A stretch of DNA of 64,000 bases from Coprinellus micaceus (taxonomy: Eukaryota; Basidiomycota; Agaricomycetes; Agaricales; Psathyrellaceae), in NCBI GenBank assembly GCA_951394405.1, contig OX596334.1, forward strand, positions 5,084,001 to 5,148,000. The letters run 5' to 3'. The notes under the pieces are model-generated. The model saw only the letters and a program-made list of their open reading frames with translations, did no database searches and was not told the origin of the DNA. Positions 37,228 through 47,513 of the stretch are shown here, in pieces. Position numbers and translations under genes: made by a program. Within the stretch, counting starts at the first letter, position 1. Each line of letters starts with the position of its first letter.

Positions 37228-37830
37228 TTAGAGGATGGTGGTATCGTCTGCAACGAGGTTCTCGCGAGTGATGGTCACGCGAACTACTTCGTTCTTACGA
37301 AGGGCCTCGTTGTACAACTCGACGGCATCGTCCCTTGAGTACGCCTTGAGAACGACGTTGCTGTTCACCCCCTCAATGTTCTTCGTGACCGCCTTCCTGT
37401 TTCCGGTGAGTACGAACAATTCAAGATGTATTCGACGCGACTCACCCATCATCATAAACTCCAGGAGTACGCCCAACCACCACAGCGTACCATCGCACTG
37501 GGGTTTGAGTCACTTCCGCCGGAGAGGGGGGAGGGACAGCCGGCTCAAAGCCTTGCGATATCACCTGAGCACCTGAGAGATGGATACGGAAGGTAAGTGG
37601 GTACTCCAGGCGTCAATAGTAGACGCATACCTGTCTCCCCCAAGGGTTGGGACACGACAGGGTATTCAACACCCGCCTGTGTATTCGGGCGCTGCGCAAT
37701 AGCCTCCAAGTGCTGGGCGAGTCGCATAACTACGGAGAGAGGCGTGTCATTGACCTTCCAAGATGATTGTAGAAGCACGCTTACCGGCTTGGAGTTGAGA
37801 TTGCAGGGCGAGCAGACCTTCGACGTACAT
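37228..37830 (-). CDS. Viroplasmin / RNase H1 N-terminal-like domain protein (146 aa)
   Basis: Four small exons: 37830-37785, 37729-37631, 37572-37446 and 37396-37228 (46, 99, 127 and 169 nt), introns 49-58 bp. The N-terminal third is helical (MYVEGLLALQSQLQ). A Pro-rich linker (EPAVPPPSPAEVTQ) leads to a domain of about 45 residues starting RWYAVVVGRTPGVYDDG, continuing after an intron with NIEGVNSNVVLKAYSRDDAV and ending ELYNEAL. This matches the hybrid-binding domain shared by eukaryotic RNase H1 and caulimovirus viroplasmin: W-Y-x-V-x-x-G-R-x-P-G-V-Y, then x-V-x-G-x-x-(G/S)-x-x-x-K-x-(F/Y), then (E/D)-x-A. No RNase H catalytic domain follows, so it may bind RNA:DNA hybrids or double-stranded RNA without cutting. 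Function is inference. Confidence 0.75.
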
Positions 37831-38219
37831 GATGATGCGATCTCTGGATTACGAGGGTTAGGGGAGGAGAGGGATTATGGGACTTTGAAACTTCTTTCCC
37901 TGGTGTTATAAACGATGGGGCAGCACGTACCGATACTACGCCGCGTGCCGGCCCGTTATGCAACCAACCATTCATCCCTCAGTGATTCGAATGTTTCTCC
38001 TCATGAATGTGTCAACGGAGCGTCACTTCAAGGATGTACCATGCAACCAGATTACTGGTTGAACGAATGGGATGTAATGCGATGTGCCGGAGTGACGGAC
38101 TTCCAGTTTCTCCAGACTACTGAACTGTGGCGAACACGAAGGGCGCACATCAGCGGTGGGGACGTGAAATCGAAGCCGCCCTTAACAACGCACATTGTAT
38201 CGTTATGTATTGCGGGTGG

Positions 38220-39377
38220 TGGATCATGGAGATGTGGGTGTGCCGGCTAAAGAAAGGTTTATATGGCTTGAAACAGAGCGGACGACTATGGTACCAAAAG
38301 CTAGCATCAGAACTTGAAGCGATCGGATTCACCCAAATAAAGTCTGACCCAGCTATCTATGTCTGGGAGATGGATGGGACCCGCATTGTTGTACCAGTCT
38401 TCGTTGACGACATCACCATAACCTCAAAAAGCCAAGAAAAGATCCAATGGCTCAAGGACTCCCTTGCCAAGGTCTTCAAGATCAAGGATCTCGGACCCAC
38501 CTCGTACCTGCTTGGAATCAAGGTTGACTACGACCGTGAGAACTGAGTTATGCGCCTATCCCAGACTCAATACATCCTCGACATGCTTGCGTGATTCAAG
38601 ATGGAGGACTGCTACCCAGTAGGAACTCCAATGGATCCAGGAAGCGGTGCTACTCTCACCAAGTACATTCCAAACAAGGCTGACGACGAGATGATGAAGA
38701 ACGTCCCATACATGAATGCCATCGGCACCCTGATATACCTTATGATTGCGACACGCCCTGACATTGCCTACGCTGTTGCCAAACTAGCCCAATACAACTC
38801 CAACCCCGGACCTATGCATTGGAAAGCAGTCAAGCACCTATTCCGTTACCTCAAGGGAACCAAGGATCTGAAGCTCACCTATCGTAACAACGGTAGCAAG
38901 ATGTCTTCGGAACTCTTCCAAGCATACAGCGACGCAGATCATGCTGGGTGCCTTGACACGCGACGATCCACATCTGGATTTGTCATTAAAATGGGATCAG
39001 GAGCAGTTAGTTGGTCAGCAAAGAAGCAATCGACGGTGGCAGACTCCTCAACAGAGGCAGAGTACGTCTCTGCTTCAAGCGCTGGAAGGGACATCATCTG
39101 GATGCGCACACTCCTGAAGGAACTTGGTCATGACGTCTCTACTCCCTCACCACTCATGGTCGACAACCAATCCGCACTCAAGGTTCTCCGGAACCCAGAA
39201 CTCCACAGCCGAATGAAGCACATCGATATAAAGATGCATTGGATTCGGGATGCTATCAAGCGAGGCGACATTACTGTTCACTTTTTATCTACTACCGATA
39301 TGATCGCCGATATATTTACTAAACCTTTACCCAAACCTGCTGTTGAACGTCATCGACTCGCTCTTGGACTCGAGTAA
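38220..39377 (+). pseudogene. Copia reverse transcriptase C-terminus and RNase H, broken
   Basis: Starts abruptly at the RT box VCRLKKGLYGLKQSGRLWY, followed by the catalytic-site variant VFVDDITITS and the LGPTSYLLGIKV box. The RNase H domain follows, with DADHAGCLDTRRSTSGF, SSTEAEYVSAS, VDNQSAL and HIDIKMHWIRD, ending in the IADIFTKPLPK box typical of Copia. Two in-frame TGA codons, at 38544-38546 and 38592-38594, interrupt the stretch between RT and RNase H without shifting the frame; a C-to-T or G-to-A change would explain each. Everything upstream of the YGLKQ box, including integrase and the RT fingers, is missing, so the copy is dead. Confidence 0.88.
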
Positions 39378-39404
39378 ATACAGAGACATTACATTGAGGG
39401 GGTG

Positions 39405-39741
39405 TGTTGGAAGACAATGCTCATGTCAACTCTATCTCTACAAAGAATACCTCTATTTCGAACGTTTTACTTATCTTCTATTGTTCTACAGAGAACAACA
39501 ACCACCTTGTATTATTCCCATTATACTCGCACTTATTGTTCTCTTATCTCCACCTTATCTCCATTCACTGCTATTGTTCTCTACTTATGGAACGTCTATT
39601 GTTCTTTCTTATTGTTCCACATATAGGTTATCTATTGTTCTCCACAGTATATAGTCCACACTGTAAGTGGGTGAGTCCCCATCGAACTCTCCCCACTTAC
39701 AGGTGCGTATCTTGTATACTCTACTTACTTTCAATCTAACA
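39405..39741 (+). repeat. Copia LTR, 337 bp
   Basis: Begins TGTTGGAAGACAATGC immediately after a polypurine tract (attgagggggtg at 39393-39404) that follows the RNase H stop codon, and ends TAACA, giving the TGTT...AACA termini expected of an LTR. The body is pyrimidine-rich with repeated ttgttct words. Its end is defined by the termini rule only, as there is no second LTR in the window to compare. Confidence 0.65.
39661..39702. repeat. Hairpin and 23-nt direct repeat at the LTR edge
   Basis: ctgtaagtggg (39661-39671) and cccacttacag (39692-39702) form an 11-bp perfect inverted repeat with a 20-nt loop. The right arm lies in a 23-nt word beginning catcgaactctc that is repeated exactly at 39740-39762, straddling the proposed LTR end. 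This could be a terminator-like structure for the retroelement transcript or a scar of recombination. Confidence 0.75.
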
Positions 39742-39762
39742 TCGAACTCTCCCCACTTACAG

Positions 39763-40782
39763 TGGGTCATACTTGCATCGTTCTACATCGAGAACAAGGC
39801 CTTCGACCTCAACGCCTACAGCATCCTCACTGGGGAAGAGAAAAAACCTGGGAGCAATGCCGACGACAAGGTTAAATCTGACTACACCAGTCGCCGCTCC
39901 AAGCTCATCGGATACGTCCGGTCTACTCTCGACCACTCCCAACTCGAGACCATCCTCTCTGGCATCCAAGTCACCGACATCACTGCTATCTGGGAGAAGC
40001 TCTTGGAAACCTACCAGCCCAAGACTTCTGGCTCTTGTATCAGTGTCCTCCAGGAAATGATGGCACTTCGCATGAGGTCCTCGGGCTTTGAGAAGGAGAC
40101 CTACTCCGACTTCGGATCACGTTGCATGGCGCACGCCTCACGTCTCACTGCACTCCTCCCGCAAGGAGCAGAATACCTTGCAGAGACGACACGGTCCGTC
40201 ACCATCTCCTCCCAAACGACACCGGATGGAGCAACAACGACGATTCAATCCACCAGTTGGGGAGCATATGAACTCCTTACGCCCTCTGCTTTCGAGGAAG
40301 TATACACGGCTGCTCATCTCGCGCGCGATCTTGCAATCAGCATGATCCCTATTGGTCTTGGCAAGGATGACACCATCCTCTGCAATACGCTCAACCACAT
40401 CTCCACTGGGGACGACAATCCCCTTGAAGTCCTCGATCACCTTCGCAAGGCCGACTCCCTCGCTCGCAACACTCAGCTTGCTGAGGGGACGTCCGCCGCT
40501 CTTCAGGTAGCTACAGCTGCCCCGAAGAAGAAGGTGAAGTACAGGTGCAAGGTCCACGGTTGGCAGAACACGCATGAGGACAAGGACTGCCGCGTCCAGA
40601 ACTCCCAGAAGGCCAAGATCGCGGAGACACCTACCACAGCAGCGACTGCTGAGGAGAGCGTCATGATGGCCAGTGTTGCCCACATCGCAAGTCCCCTTAT
40701 CCGTCGAGCTCGTAACAACCCCACTAATACTTCCTGGAACCCAGACTCAGGTGCAACCTCACATATGACACCCAACTTCTGA
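39763..40782 (+). pseudogene. Copia gag with protease start, truncated
   Basis: About 340 codons. The frame has the Copia gag texture (LDHSQLETILSGI, ITAIWEKLLETYQ, LQEMMALRM), a Lys-rich segment with a CCHC-like knuckle variant (YRCKVHGWQNTHEDKDC), and then the aspartic protease site WNPDSGATSHM, where D-S-G-A is the catalytic motif. A TGA follows at 40780 and no protease, integrase or RT homology continues beyond. The usual gag N-terminus is also missing: homology begins right at the LTR edge. Both ends are therefore damaged. Confidence 0.8.
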
Positions 40783-41564
40783 AACAGGTTCTTGTACAAC
40801 AAGTGTTTCCAACATATCTCTGGAGTGTGTGGTCTGTTTCCTTAGCTGTTTATTTGTAATCCAATGCAAATTACATCCCATTTCCAAATCCATAAGTAGT
40901 TAGGTGTGAGAATGTTCACAGCCACCCAAAAATGCCAAACATTGATATTTGGTCCAGTTTATTTGTAACATGCACATATTGTTTGGGTTAGGTGGTTGAG
41001 GCTATATACTCCTGTTGTTCTATGCAAAAGAATGTTCTGAATCCATTCTGTAGACTTGAAAATGCCTGATATTAACTGGAGCACTGCAGGCTGCTTGTTG
41101 CAGAATAAGAGCAAATCCATATATTTTGGTGTTTTCAAAGTTAGCAATGGACAAAGAGCAACATACAGACCATGTATGGAAGGTAGAAGCTAAAGCCTTT
41201 CTAATAGAACTCAAATGATAATTATTGGACAAGAATTCACAGAGATATATAGCAAACAATCCAAACAGGGATGGTGTCATAGTGTTAGTAGACTGTTCCA
41301 CATGTGGAAGACAGTTGTGCTTGAACATGTTTTGGGGCTTATTAGCTTACAGAACATGTAAACAGATGCATTATATGCACAGCTGCACCCATTCAGAAGC
41401 TGCTACTATTGCTGGATATGGGTGGAACATAAGCTGTGGAAGGGTGGAATGGAAGGTGGAATATGGCACAGATTTGGATCCCAATGGGGAATTGGAATGG
41501 ATATTTGGAACAGAAAGGTGGAATAGTGGACCAGAAAATGGAATAGTGGAAGGGGGAACATGAG
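40783..41564. other. AT-richer spacer with tggaat words
   Basis: About 780 bp more AT-rich than its neighbours and without a credible gene. Towards the right end (41420-41564) the word tggaat or ggaat recurs many times in direct orientation next to the hairpin at 41565, resembling the subterminal repeats where transposases bind in DNA transposons. It may be the end of a non-autonomous element whose other end I did not find. Confidence 0.4.
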
Positions 41565-41629
41565 TGGAATGACCCCCTTAAGGCCCCATTGGAACACTAA
41601 ATTAATAGGCCTTCAAGGGGGTCGTTCCA
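41565..41629. repeat. Imperfect 21/22-nt inverted repeat
   Basis: Left arm tggaatgaccccc-ttaaggcc (41565-41585) and right arm ggccttcaagggggtcgttcca (41608-41629) pair with one substitution and one extra base, around a 22-nt AT-rich loop. It could be a hairpin terminus, two terminal inverted repeats lying back to back, or a transcription stop structure. Confidence 0.8.
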
Positions 41630-41654
41630 TAGTGACTGAGATGAGGATGGACCC

Positions 41655-42164
41655 ATGTTCCCAGAACTACCTCCTCCAGCACCGGTCGCACCTCCAGCAC
41701 CTGCCCAGAAACGCACCCGGCCACCTCCCCCTCCCCCTCGCAAATCAATCCCTCGCAAGGCGAAAGTTCCGAAAGCTCCACCGCTAGTAGCACAAAGCTC
41801 CCAGCCCGTACGGAAAACGGCAACGACCATCAAGGACTACCAACTCGCAAGTGGAAAAGGGAGACGCGGTACAATTCCAGTAGCCAGGCGTGAAGGGGGT
41901 GAACAGGTAGCAGATCGAGGGGGTGCACAAAGAAACAATCAGCTACCCGAAACAGAGGATGAGGATAAGGATGAAGACAACGATGACGACAACGAACCTG
42001 TACAACCAATTGCAGCTGAGGACTTTGACCCTGACGACGAACCTGTCCCGAGACGAGGAGAGAGGCAGGGCGTCGACGAGGAATGGGTGTATATGGAGAG
42101 ATTGAGGATGAAGTATGTACAAGACGAGAGGCATGTATATATGGAAACCGAGAGAATCATGTGA
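41655..42164 (+). CDS. Proline-rich then acidic small protein, unknown
   Basis: A 169-codon frame. The first 45 residues are Pro/Ala/Lys-rich (PPPAPVAPPAPAQKRTRPPP), the middle is basic, residues about 95-115 are a strongly acidic run (EDEDKDEDNDDDNEP), and the end is aromatic and charged (DEEWVYMERLRMKYV). No domain is recognised. It lies between transposon remnants just right of the hairpin, so it may be an element-encoded accessory protein or chance low complexity. A start codon at 41655 follows the hairpin by 25 bp. Confidence 0.35.
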   Translation: MFPELPPPAPVAPPAPAQKRTRPPPPPPRKSIPRKAKVPKAPPLVAQSSQPVRKTATTIKDYQLASGKGRRGTIPVARREGGEQVADRGGAQRNNQLPETEDEDKDEDNDDDNEPVQPIAAEDFDPDDEPVPRRGERQGVDEEWVYMERLRMKYVQDERHVYMETERIM

Positions 42165-42225
42165 TCGTGGAGAGGTCTGTGGAGAGTGAGCTCGTAACAG
42201 AGCAGCACTGGACAGCCAGGGAAAG

Positions 42226-43177
42226 TTGCTCGTATGCTCTAATCTGTACGATGGCTTCAACCTGTATGACATTTCCAGTCCAAAGAACCGACGCTGGCTG
42301 AGGCGACTCCACCAAGAGTCCGGGGTGAACGAGAATGTCATCTTGCCCGTAGTGTTCGCCCACCAGGAACATGGTTCTGTCATCCGTCGGTACACCACAC
42401 CGTACAACCACGCTTGACCATGGTGTGTATCCTCTTCATTGCCGTACAACACGAGAAGATGACATGCCGCTACACGCAGAGACTGATATTATCATCGCCC
42501 TCGTTTGTACCTTGGCTTCCCCCTCTCCCCATGTAGACTCTTACCCCTGTTAGGCGGCGTTCATGCTCCCCAGTGCGCAATCGTACATTGCAACAGCATG
42601 TGGCGAGAAGGGGACCAGTACGTACGTCCGATTATGGATGAAGAGCAACCAGACTAGAGCAGGTGCGCCCTAATATACCAGAAAGCTCGCCGCGAAGTTC
42701 AACTGAAGAGCACTACATACAGGAGTCCCTAGCCACACCAACCAGGTCCTAGTCTCAAAATCCGTCGGTACTGACATGGACGATCAATCTATCGATGAAG
42801 TCACGGCAGCCCCGGTCACGAAGAAACAGGAGGTCATCCCGACAAAACGCTTAGGACGACCTTGAACTCGTGGAGGAGGTGGCACCGAGACATGGGGGTT
42901 CCGACCCTATGCAGTTGGTGCACTCGTCGGCGCAATTGTGGGGATTTTGTCTATTTTCCCGGTCTTACATGAGCGCACAGCCCAGTGGTTGCGAGGAGAT
43001 TCCCCTATGAGGAACAGACCATATCCTGGGGCCCGGGTGCCTGATGGCAGCTGGGGGAAGGTCATTTTCGACAAATCGCAGGCCCGGGCCCTCCTCGATA
43101 ATCGCGCGGAACGCGTCTTCGCCAAGACAAGAGCCCCCACACCTACACCCATTTTCTCGAACACCAACGACGAATGA
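42226..43177 (+). pseudogene. Possible WD40-like membrane protein relic
   Basis: Two short plus-strand stretches may belong together. At 42226-42360, LVCSNLYDGFNLYDISSP followed by ILPVVFAHQEHG resembles blades of the WD40-like proteins of Agaricomycetes, which often read S-N-L-x-x-G-(F/M)-D-(V/L)-Y and L-P-V-x-F-x-H. At about 42900-43177, a hydrophobic segment (AVGALVGAIVGILSIFPVL) could be a C-terminal membrane anchor. The DNA between them does not hold a clean frame. Weak evidence; it could also be an accessory frame of the neighbouring transposon. Confidence 0.22.
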
Positions 43178-43483
43178 AGGAGGATCTTAGGGAAAGGGGC
43201 TTTCCGTGGGGTGTGCGCGGCGGGGTGTACTTCTTCGTCAAATGTATAGACTCAAACTTGGTGTAACTCGCGCGCTTCCCAGTGATACTTCTGATATTTC
43301 GGACGCCTCATGCTTGTACTCTACCCGCCTTGTACAAGGTCAATATTATCTTGTCGCCAGTTCCCATCAGAGGCGGTGCTCGTGCCGTCACCGTCGCAGG
43401 CTATCTGATCGCCTTTCTCACACACCATCAGAAGGCCAGTTGGTCTCAGCAAAGACATACCGACAGCACCAAAAAAGCGGCCT

Positions 43484-46400
43484 TTGGAGCCCTCAATTGG
43501 CCTCGACAGCCTATTGGAGCTGGATCACCCACAGCAACCTGACATCCAAGCGATTAATCCCCAGATCGAGGACCCCGCCTTGCTAGTACAGGCTCGCCTG
43601 AACCTTCAAGATCACCGCTACAATATTCTTTCCCTATGGGCAGGGTTTCGCCGACCTCAATGCCTAGAATTCGCCTCTCGTCCTAAGCGGGTCCTGGATC
43701 GCTCAACTTACTTCTATCGTGGTCTTTTCAACCAACCTCCGTACGATCTTATTCAATCCCCTGCCAACTCCCATTTCCTGGCGACGGAGAGCGATCTTCA
43801 CAGTCTGGTTCAAACATTAGCTCGCCTGTGCACGTCTCGAGATTGGGAGTATAACTTTGAGCTTCAGGTAAGGTCTGCTGAAAAAGAAGCCACCGTGTTT
43901 TTGAATGAGATGTTTTCCTGGAAAATCAACCTGTTCCACAAAGGTGGCGCCTCACAGCCTTCCCCTTCCCACCCTATCGTGGTCGACACCGGTGAGTGTT
44001 TTCCTATTCAGCTATATGGTCACCGCTAACGTTGATGTAGCTCGATACTGCCCGTTCTACCGAGAGGGAGACCCCATTTACACGAAATACATGCTGTCGG
44101 GCCTCTTGCTCGTGCTCTCCTTGCACCTGTTATTCAATGGGTCCGAGGCGCTCTGCGAGGTGGTCCTTGCGCTACTCCACAACCAGGTAGACATACTTGG
44201 CGAACTGGTGGGGGAGGTCAAGAGGCTTCAACTCGCAAAGTCTATTCCTGTCACTGTCAAAGGTGTTCTTTCCCTTTTCGACCTCGACCCTGTGGTCTCT
44301 CGATTTGTGGTGTGCCCCCAATGTTACGACATCACGCCCCTCCAAGGTGAAGATAAATTGGTACGATCATGTGTATACAAAAGTACCCCGGCCTCACCTA
44401 CATGTGGAGCGAACCTGGTTCGAACCACGGTGGTGAATGGCAAACAGGTCCATCGGCCAATCAAGGAATATGTGCATCAGTCATTTCGGGACTGGCTGGC
44501 TCGATTTATCTGCCGCCCAGACATTGAGAACCTGTTGCGAAGACAGAGGGAGGAGCACAGGAGACGGAAGGCGGCAAATGATAACCCTCCACTTGTATCC
44601 GACATCCTTGATTCAAAGATGATTCAAGATTTCGCCTGGCCAGACGGTCAATCATTCTACGGATGTGCCGACGACGAGTACCGCCTGTTCTTCTCCTTCA
44701 CTATTGACGGATTCAATCCAAACATGAATCGGGAGGCCAAGGCGACGACAACCTCTACAGCAATCTACCTCTTCTGTCTCAACCTTCCCCTAGAAGAGCA
44801 ACACAAGCCACACAACATCTTTCTCGCCAGGGTGATTCTGGGTCCTGACAAGCCATCCACCGCCCAAATCAACAAATACATCGATCTGGTTGTCGAAGAA
44901 TTTGTCCCCCTGTACAAGATGGGCGTGCGCTATACCCAAACACAACATTGCCCTGACAGAGCCTTGGCTCGGGCGGCGGTGATGCCCATCGTTTGCCATG
45001 CTCTGGGTGCACACCAGCTGTGCGGATACGGTTCTGTCACATCACGATTCTTTTGTACGTTCTGTTGGCTACCACTCCACCTCCTCAAGAATTTCAACAA
45101 ATCTACGTGGCCTCAGAGGGACTTGGATACCCATCGCTACTGGGCAAATGAATGGAAAAATGCGGTCAATGAGGAGAGGCAGCTCCAGGTGTTCAAAGAC
45201 CACGGCATTCGCTACACGCCTTTACTCTGTCTTCCACACTTCAATCCCATCACCTTCACCATTGTCGACACAATGCACGACTTCTTTCTCAGCCTTCCGC
45301 AGCGACACTGCCGATACATTTGGGGGATGGACATGGACATCGCTGACGGAGATGGGACCCTCCGATCTCGCAAGACCGCCCCTCCTCAGCCAACTGTTAG
45401 CAAGATGCAAGACGCAAGGAAGGCACTGGAGCTCAGTGATGCACCCGAACTGACGAAGATGAACAAACATGTTTTGTTCTACCTCTGTCTCAAACTGGAT
45501 CTCCAGAGGGGTGGAAAGAAACGGGACCTGGTGCGGGAGCTGCTTCGCTGGGTAGGTTTGCTCTACTTCCCACAGAACTTATCTCACAATATCGAAGAGA
45601 AAGCAACAGGGGGAATTCATCTTAGCTTGGTGGGGATCCGGAGACGCAGAAGTCGAACACAAGCAAGCTACCCCAGCCATGACACTTTACCCAGTTTCTG
45701 GACCGCCTCTCATCCATGCGACGGGGTCGGCACCCCGAATCCTGGATATTGCACTCCCAGCGGGGCTATCAGCAGAGCGAGTCGAGGTTGCCGAGTCCTC
45801 ATTCTCCAGAGGATTGAAGATGGAGGGCACACGGAATGACATTTTGTGGTACATGTGTTTACGATGCAACCTTCCTCTCCCCGCAGAACCCCAGAAGAAA
45901 GATATGATTTCGGCATTGCTTGAATGGGCAAGTATTCCCTGTAGTCCGCTTTGGCACTCGTCACTTACCGTTGCCTTGCTAGAGAGGGGAGCGGCCACCC
46001 ATCGCCAAGAAGGCGAAGCACAAAATGACAGTCGTTCTCGGGCGCGTTGTACTGACTGCCGTCAGTGTGGATATGCGGAGGGTTACCCTCCCAAGATGGG
46101 TGGACCCCGCGCCCATCCGTGTAGGTCAGAAGAAGCAAGGCAAACTGATTGCCGATCCATGGAGGAGCTTCTGCTCGATTCATCTCATTGTGACCCTTAT
46201 ACGGATCTGGGGTCGTGAGCTGGAGGAGTTGCAGTGGTATCAGATGCTCATCAACTTTCTCGACTTGGTCATGGCCATTGAGCTTGGGAGCACGGTCGTG
46301 ACATCCCCAGACCACATATGAAGGACCTTTATAAGGAAGCGATCATCGTTCCCAACCACCATCTCGCTCTCCACATCCCAGACTTGCAAGAGCATTGGGG

Positions 46401-47334
46401 TCCCTCACCCCAGGCTAGGGGGTTCGGGTGGGAGCGCAACAACCACACTCTTCAGCAGGTGAACACGAACAAGCGATTCGGTAAATCAGTCTTTTGCAGA
46501 GGAGACCTTTCTCACCAACTTCTTTTTCACTAGGTGACATGGAAAAATCCTACATGCTCACCTCGGCGCGCGCCTCAAACCTATATTCTCTTCTATCTTT
46601 CGCCAACATCTGCAGTTCCGTTTCAAGAATGTATTCGAAGATACAGAAGCTCATCAACCCCGACAGCAGAGGAACTTGTGTACATGACATACCGAGGCCA
46701 ACCTCAGACGGCAAAGCCAAAAACGCGCTTGGAAACCACTCATACTCGAACCGCATTTGGTTCAGAAGCTCTCATAGCTCCTGATGACTGAGGTGGGGTG
46801 TTGTCGTCTGCATTAGTGTCTGTTACTCACGTCGCAGTTAGGACCCTTCCTCCGTGCATGTCCACTTCTCGGCCACTTTGCTCCCCTCATACAAGCAGGG
46901 CGGCACGACCTATCGTGCATTTGGCCGCTCACGGGGGGATTCCAACATTTTACTGGCCTCTCGGTCACCACTTGGATACCAACCTGCACATATCCAAACG
47001 ATCTTTTCTCATCGACGCATGATCAACACTGGCATCAAGGAGGAAACCTTTTTTGTCGTCAAGTGTCTCAAGCCTCTTACTGACGACCAGATTGGAAACG
47101 ACTGGTTCAGAACATTCAGAAGAATTGGGGGCTCCTTGTGGTCGACTGAATATGACGAGGATGCGCAACGCGAGGTTATTTGAGCATCAGCAGCAATATC
47201 CCACTTTGCTTGCACCACTTTCGACACGGACGACACAGGACTTGGACCAACGTACCATGTGCTGCCATTAGACAGAGTACGCCTCATGCTCTTCGCGGAC
47301 CTATCCATTGTTTGCTCACATAACTATAGTTGAG
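43484..47334 (+). pseudogene. Plavaka-type (CACTA-like) DNA transposase, decayed
   Basis: The frame opens before 43484 and runs to about 43990; an intron (donor gtgagt, acceptor gatgtag at about 44040) leads to a long exon to about 45550. Family boxes are YCPFYREGDPIYTKYMLSG, VCPQCYDITPL, HRPIKEYVHQSFRDWL, FSFTIDGFNPNMNREAK (likely first catalytic Asp), KYIDLVVEEFVPLYKMGV, CHALGAHQLCGYGS, TFCWLPL and FTIVDTMHDFFLSL. The C-terminal part continues at 46025 (GKLIADPWRSFCSIHLIVTLI), 46318 (IIVPNHHLALHIPDLQEHWG), 46536 (YMLTSARASNLYSLL) and 47224-47334 (GLGPTYHVLPLDRVRLML). At 46319 a stop and frame change remove the linker between DHI and KDLYKEA, and another shift occurs near 46620. The copy is probably inactive. 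Known family role: cut-and-paste transposition in basidiomycetes. Terminal repeats were not located. Confidence 0.85.
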
Positions 47335-47513
47335 AACTCAAATTGAGAGCGCAGGGGAGGTAGTGAAAGACACTGCATTCGAGGATATATTTGGTGGGGT
47401 TATAGAGATGAAGAAGAAGAATTGGACGCTGGAGAGAGTGACGAAGGGATGGATGTAGATATGTTCTAGAATACAATGCTGCATGGAATATAGAAGTCTA
47501 AAGGTCGGAAATG

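Larger units (their letters stand above)
38220..40782 (+). mobile_element. Ty1/Copia remnants in RT-RNase H / LTR / gag-protease order
   Basis: The 3' end of one Copia element (reverse transcriptase tail, RNase H, polypurine tract) is followed by a single LTR and then by the 5' coding end (gag plus protease start) of a Copia element in the same orientation. The integrase and most of the RT are absent on both sides. This is the junction expected from two head-to-tail copies sharing one LTR, each truncated on its outer side, or from a permuted circular insertion. Components are described separately. Confidence 0.8.
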
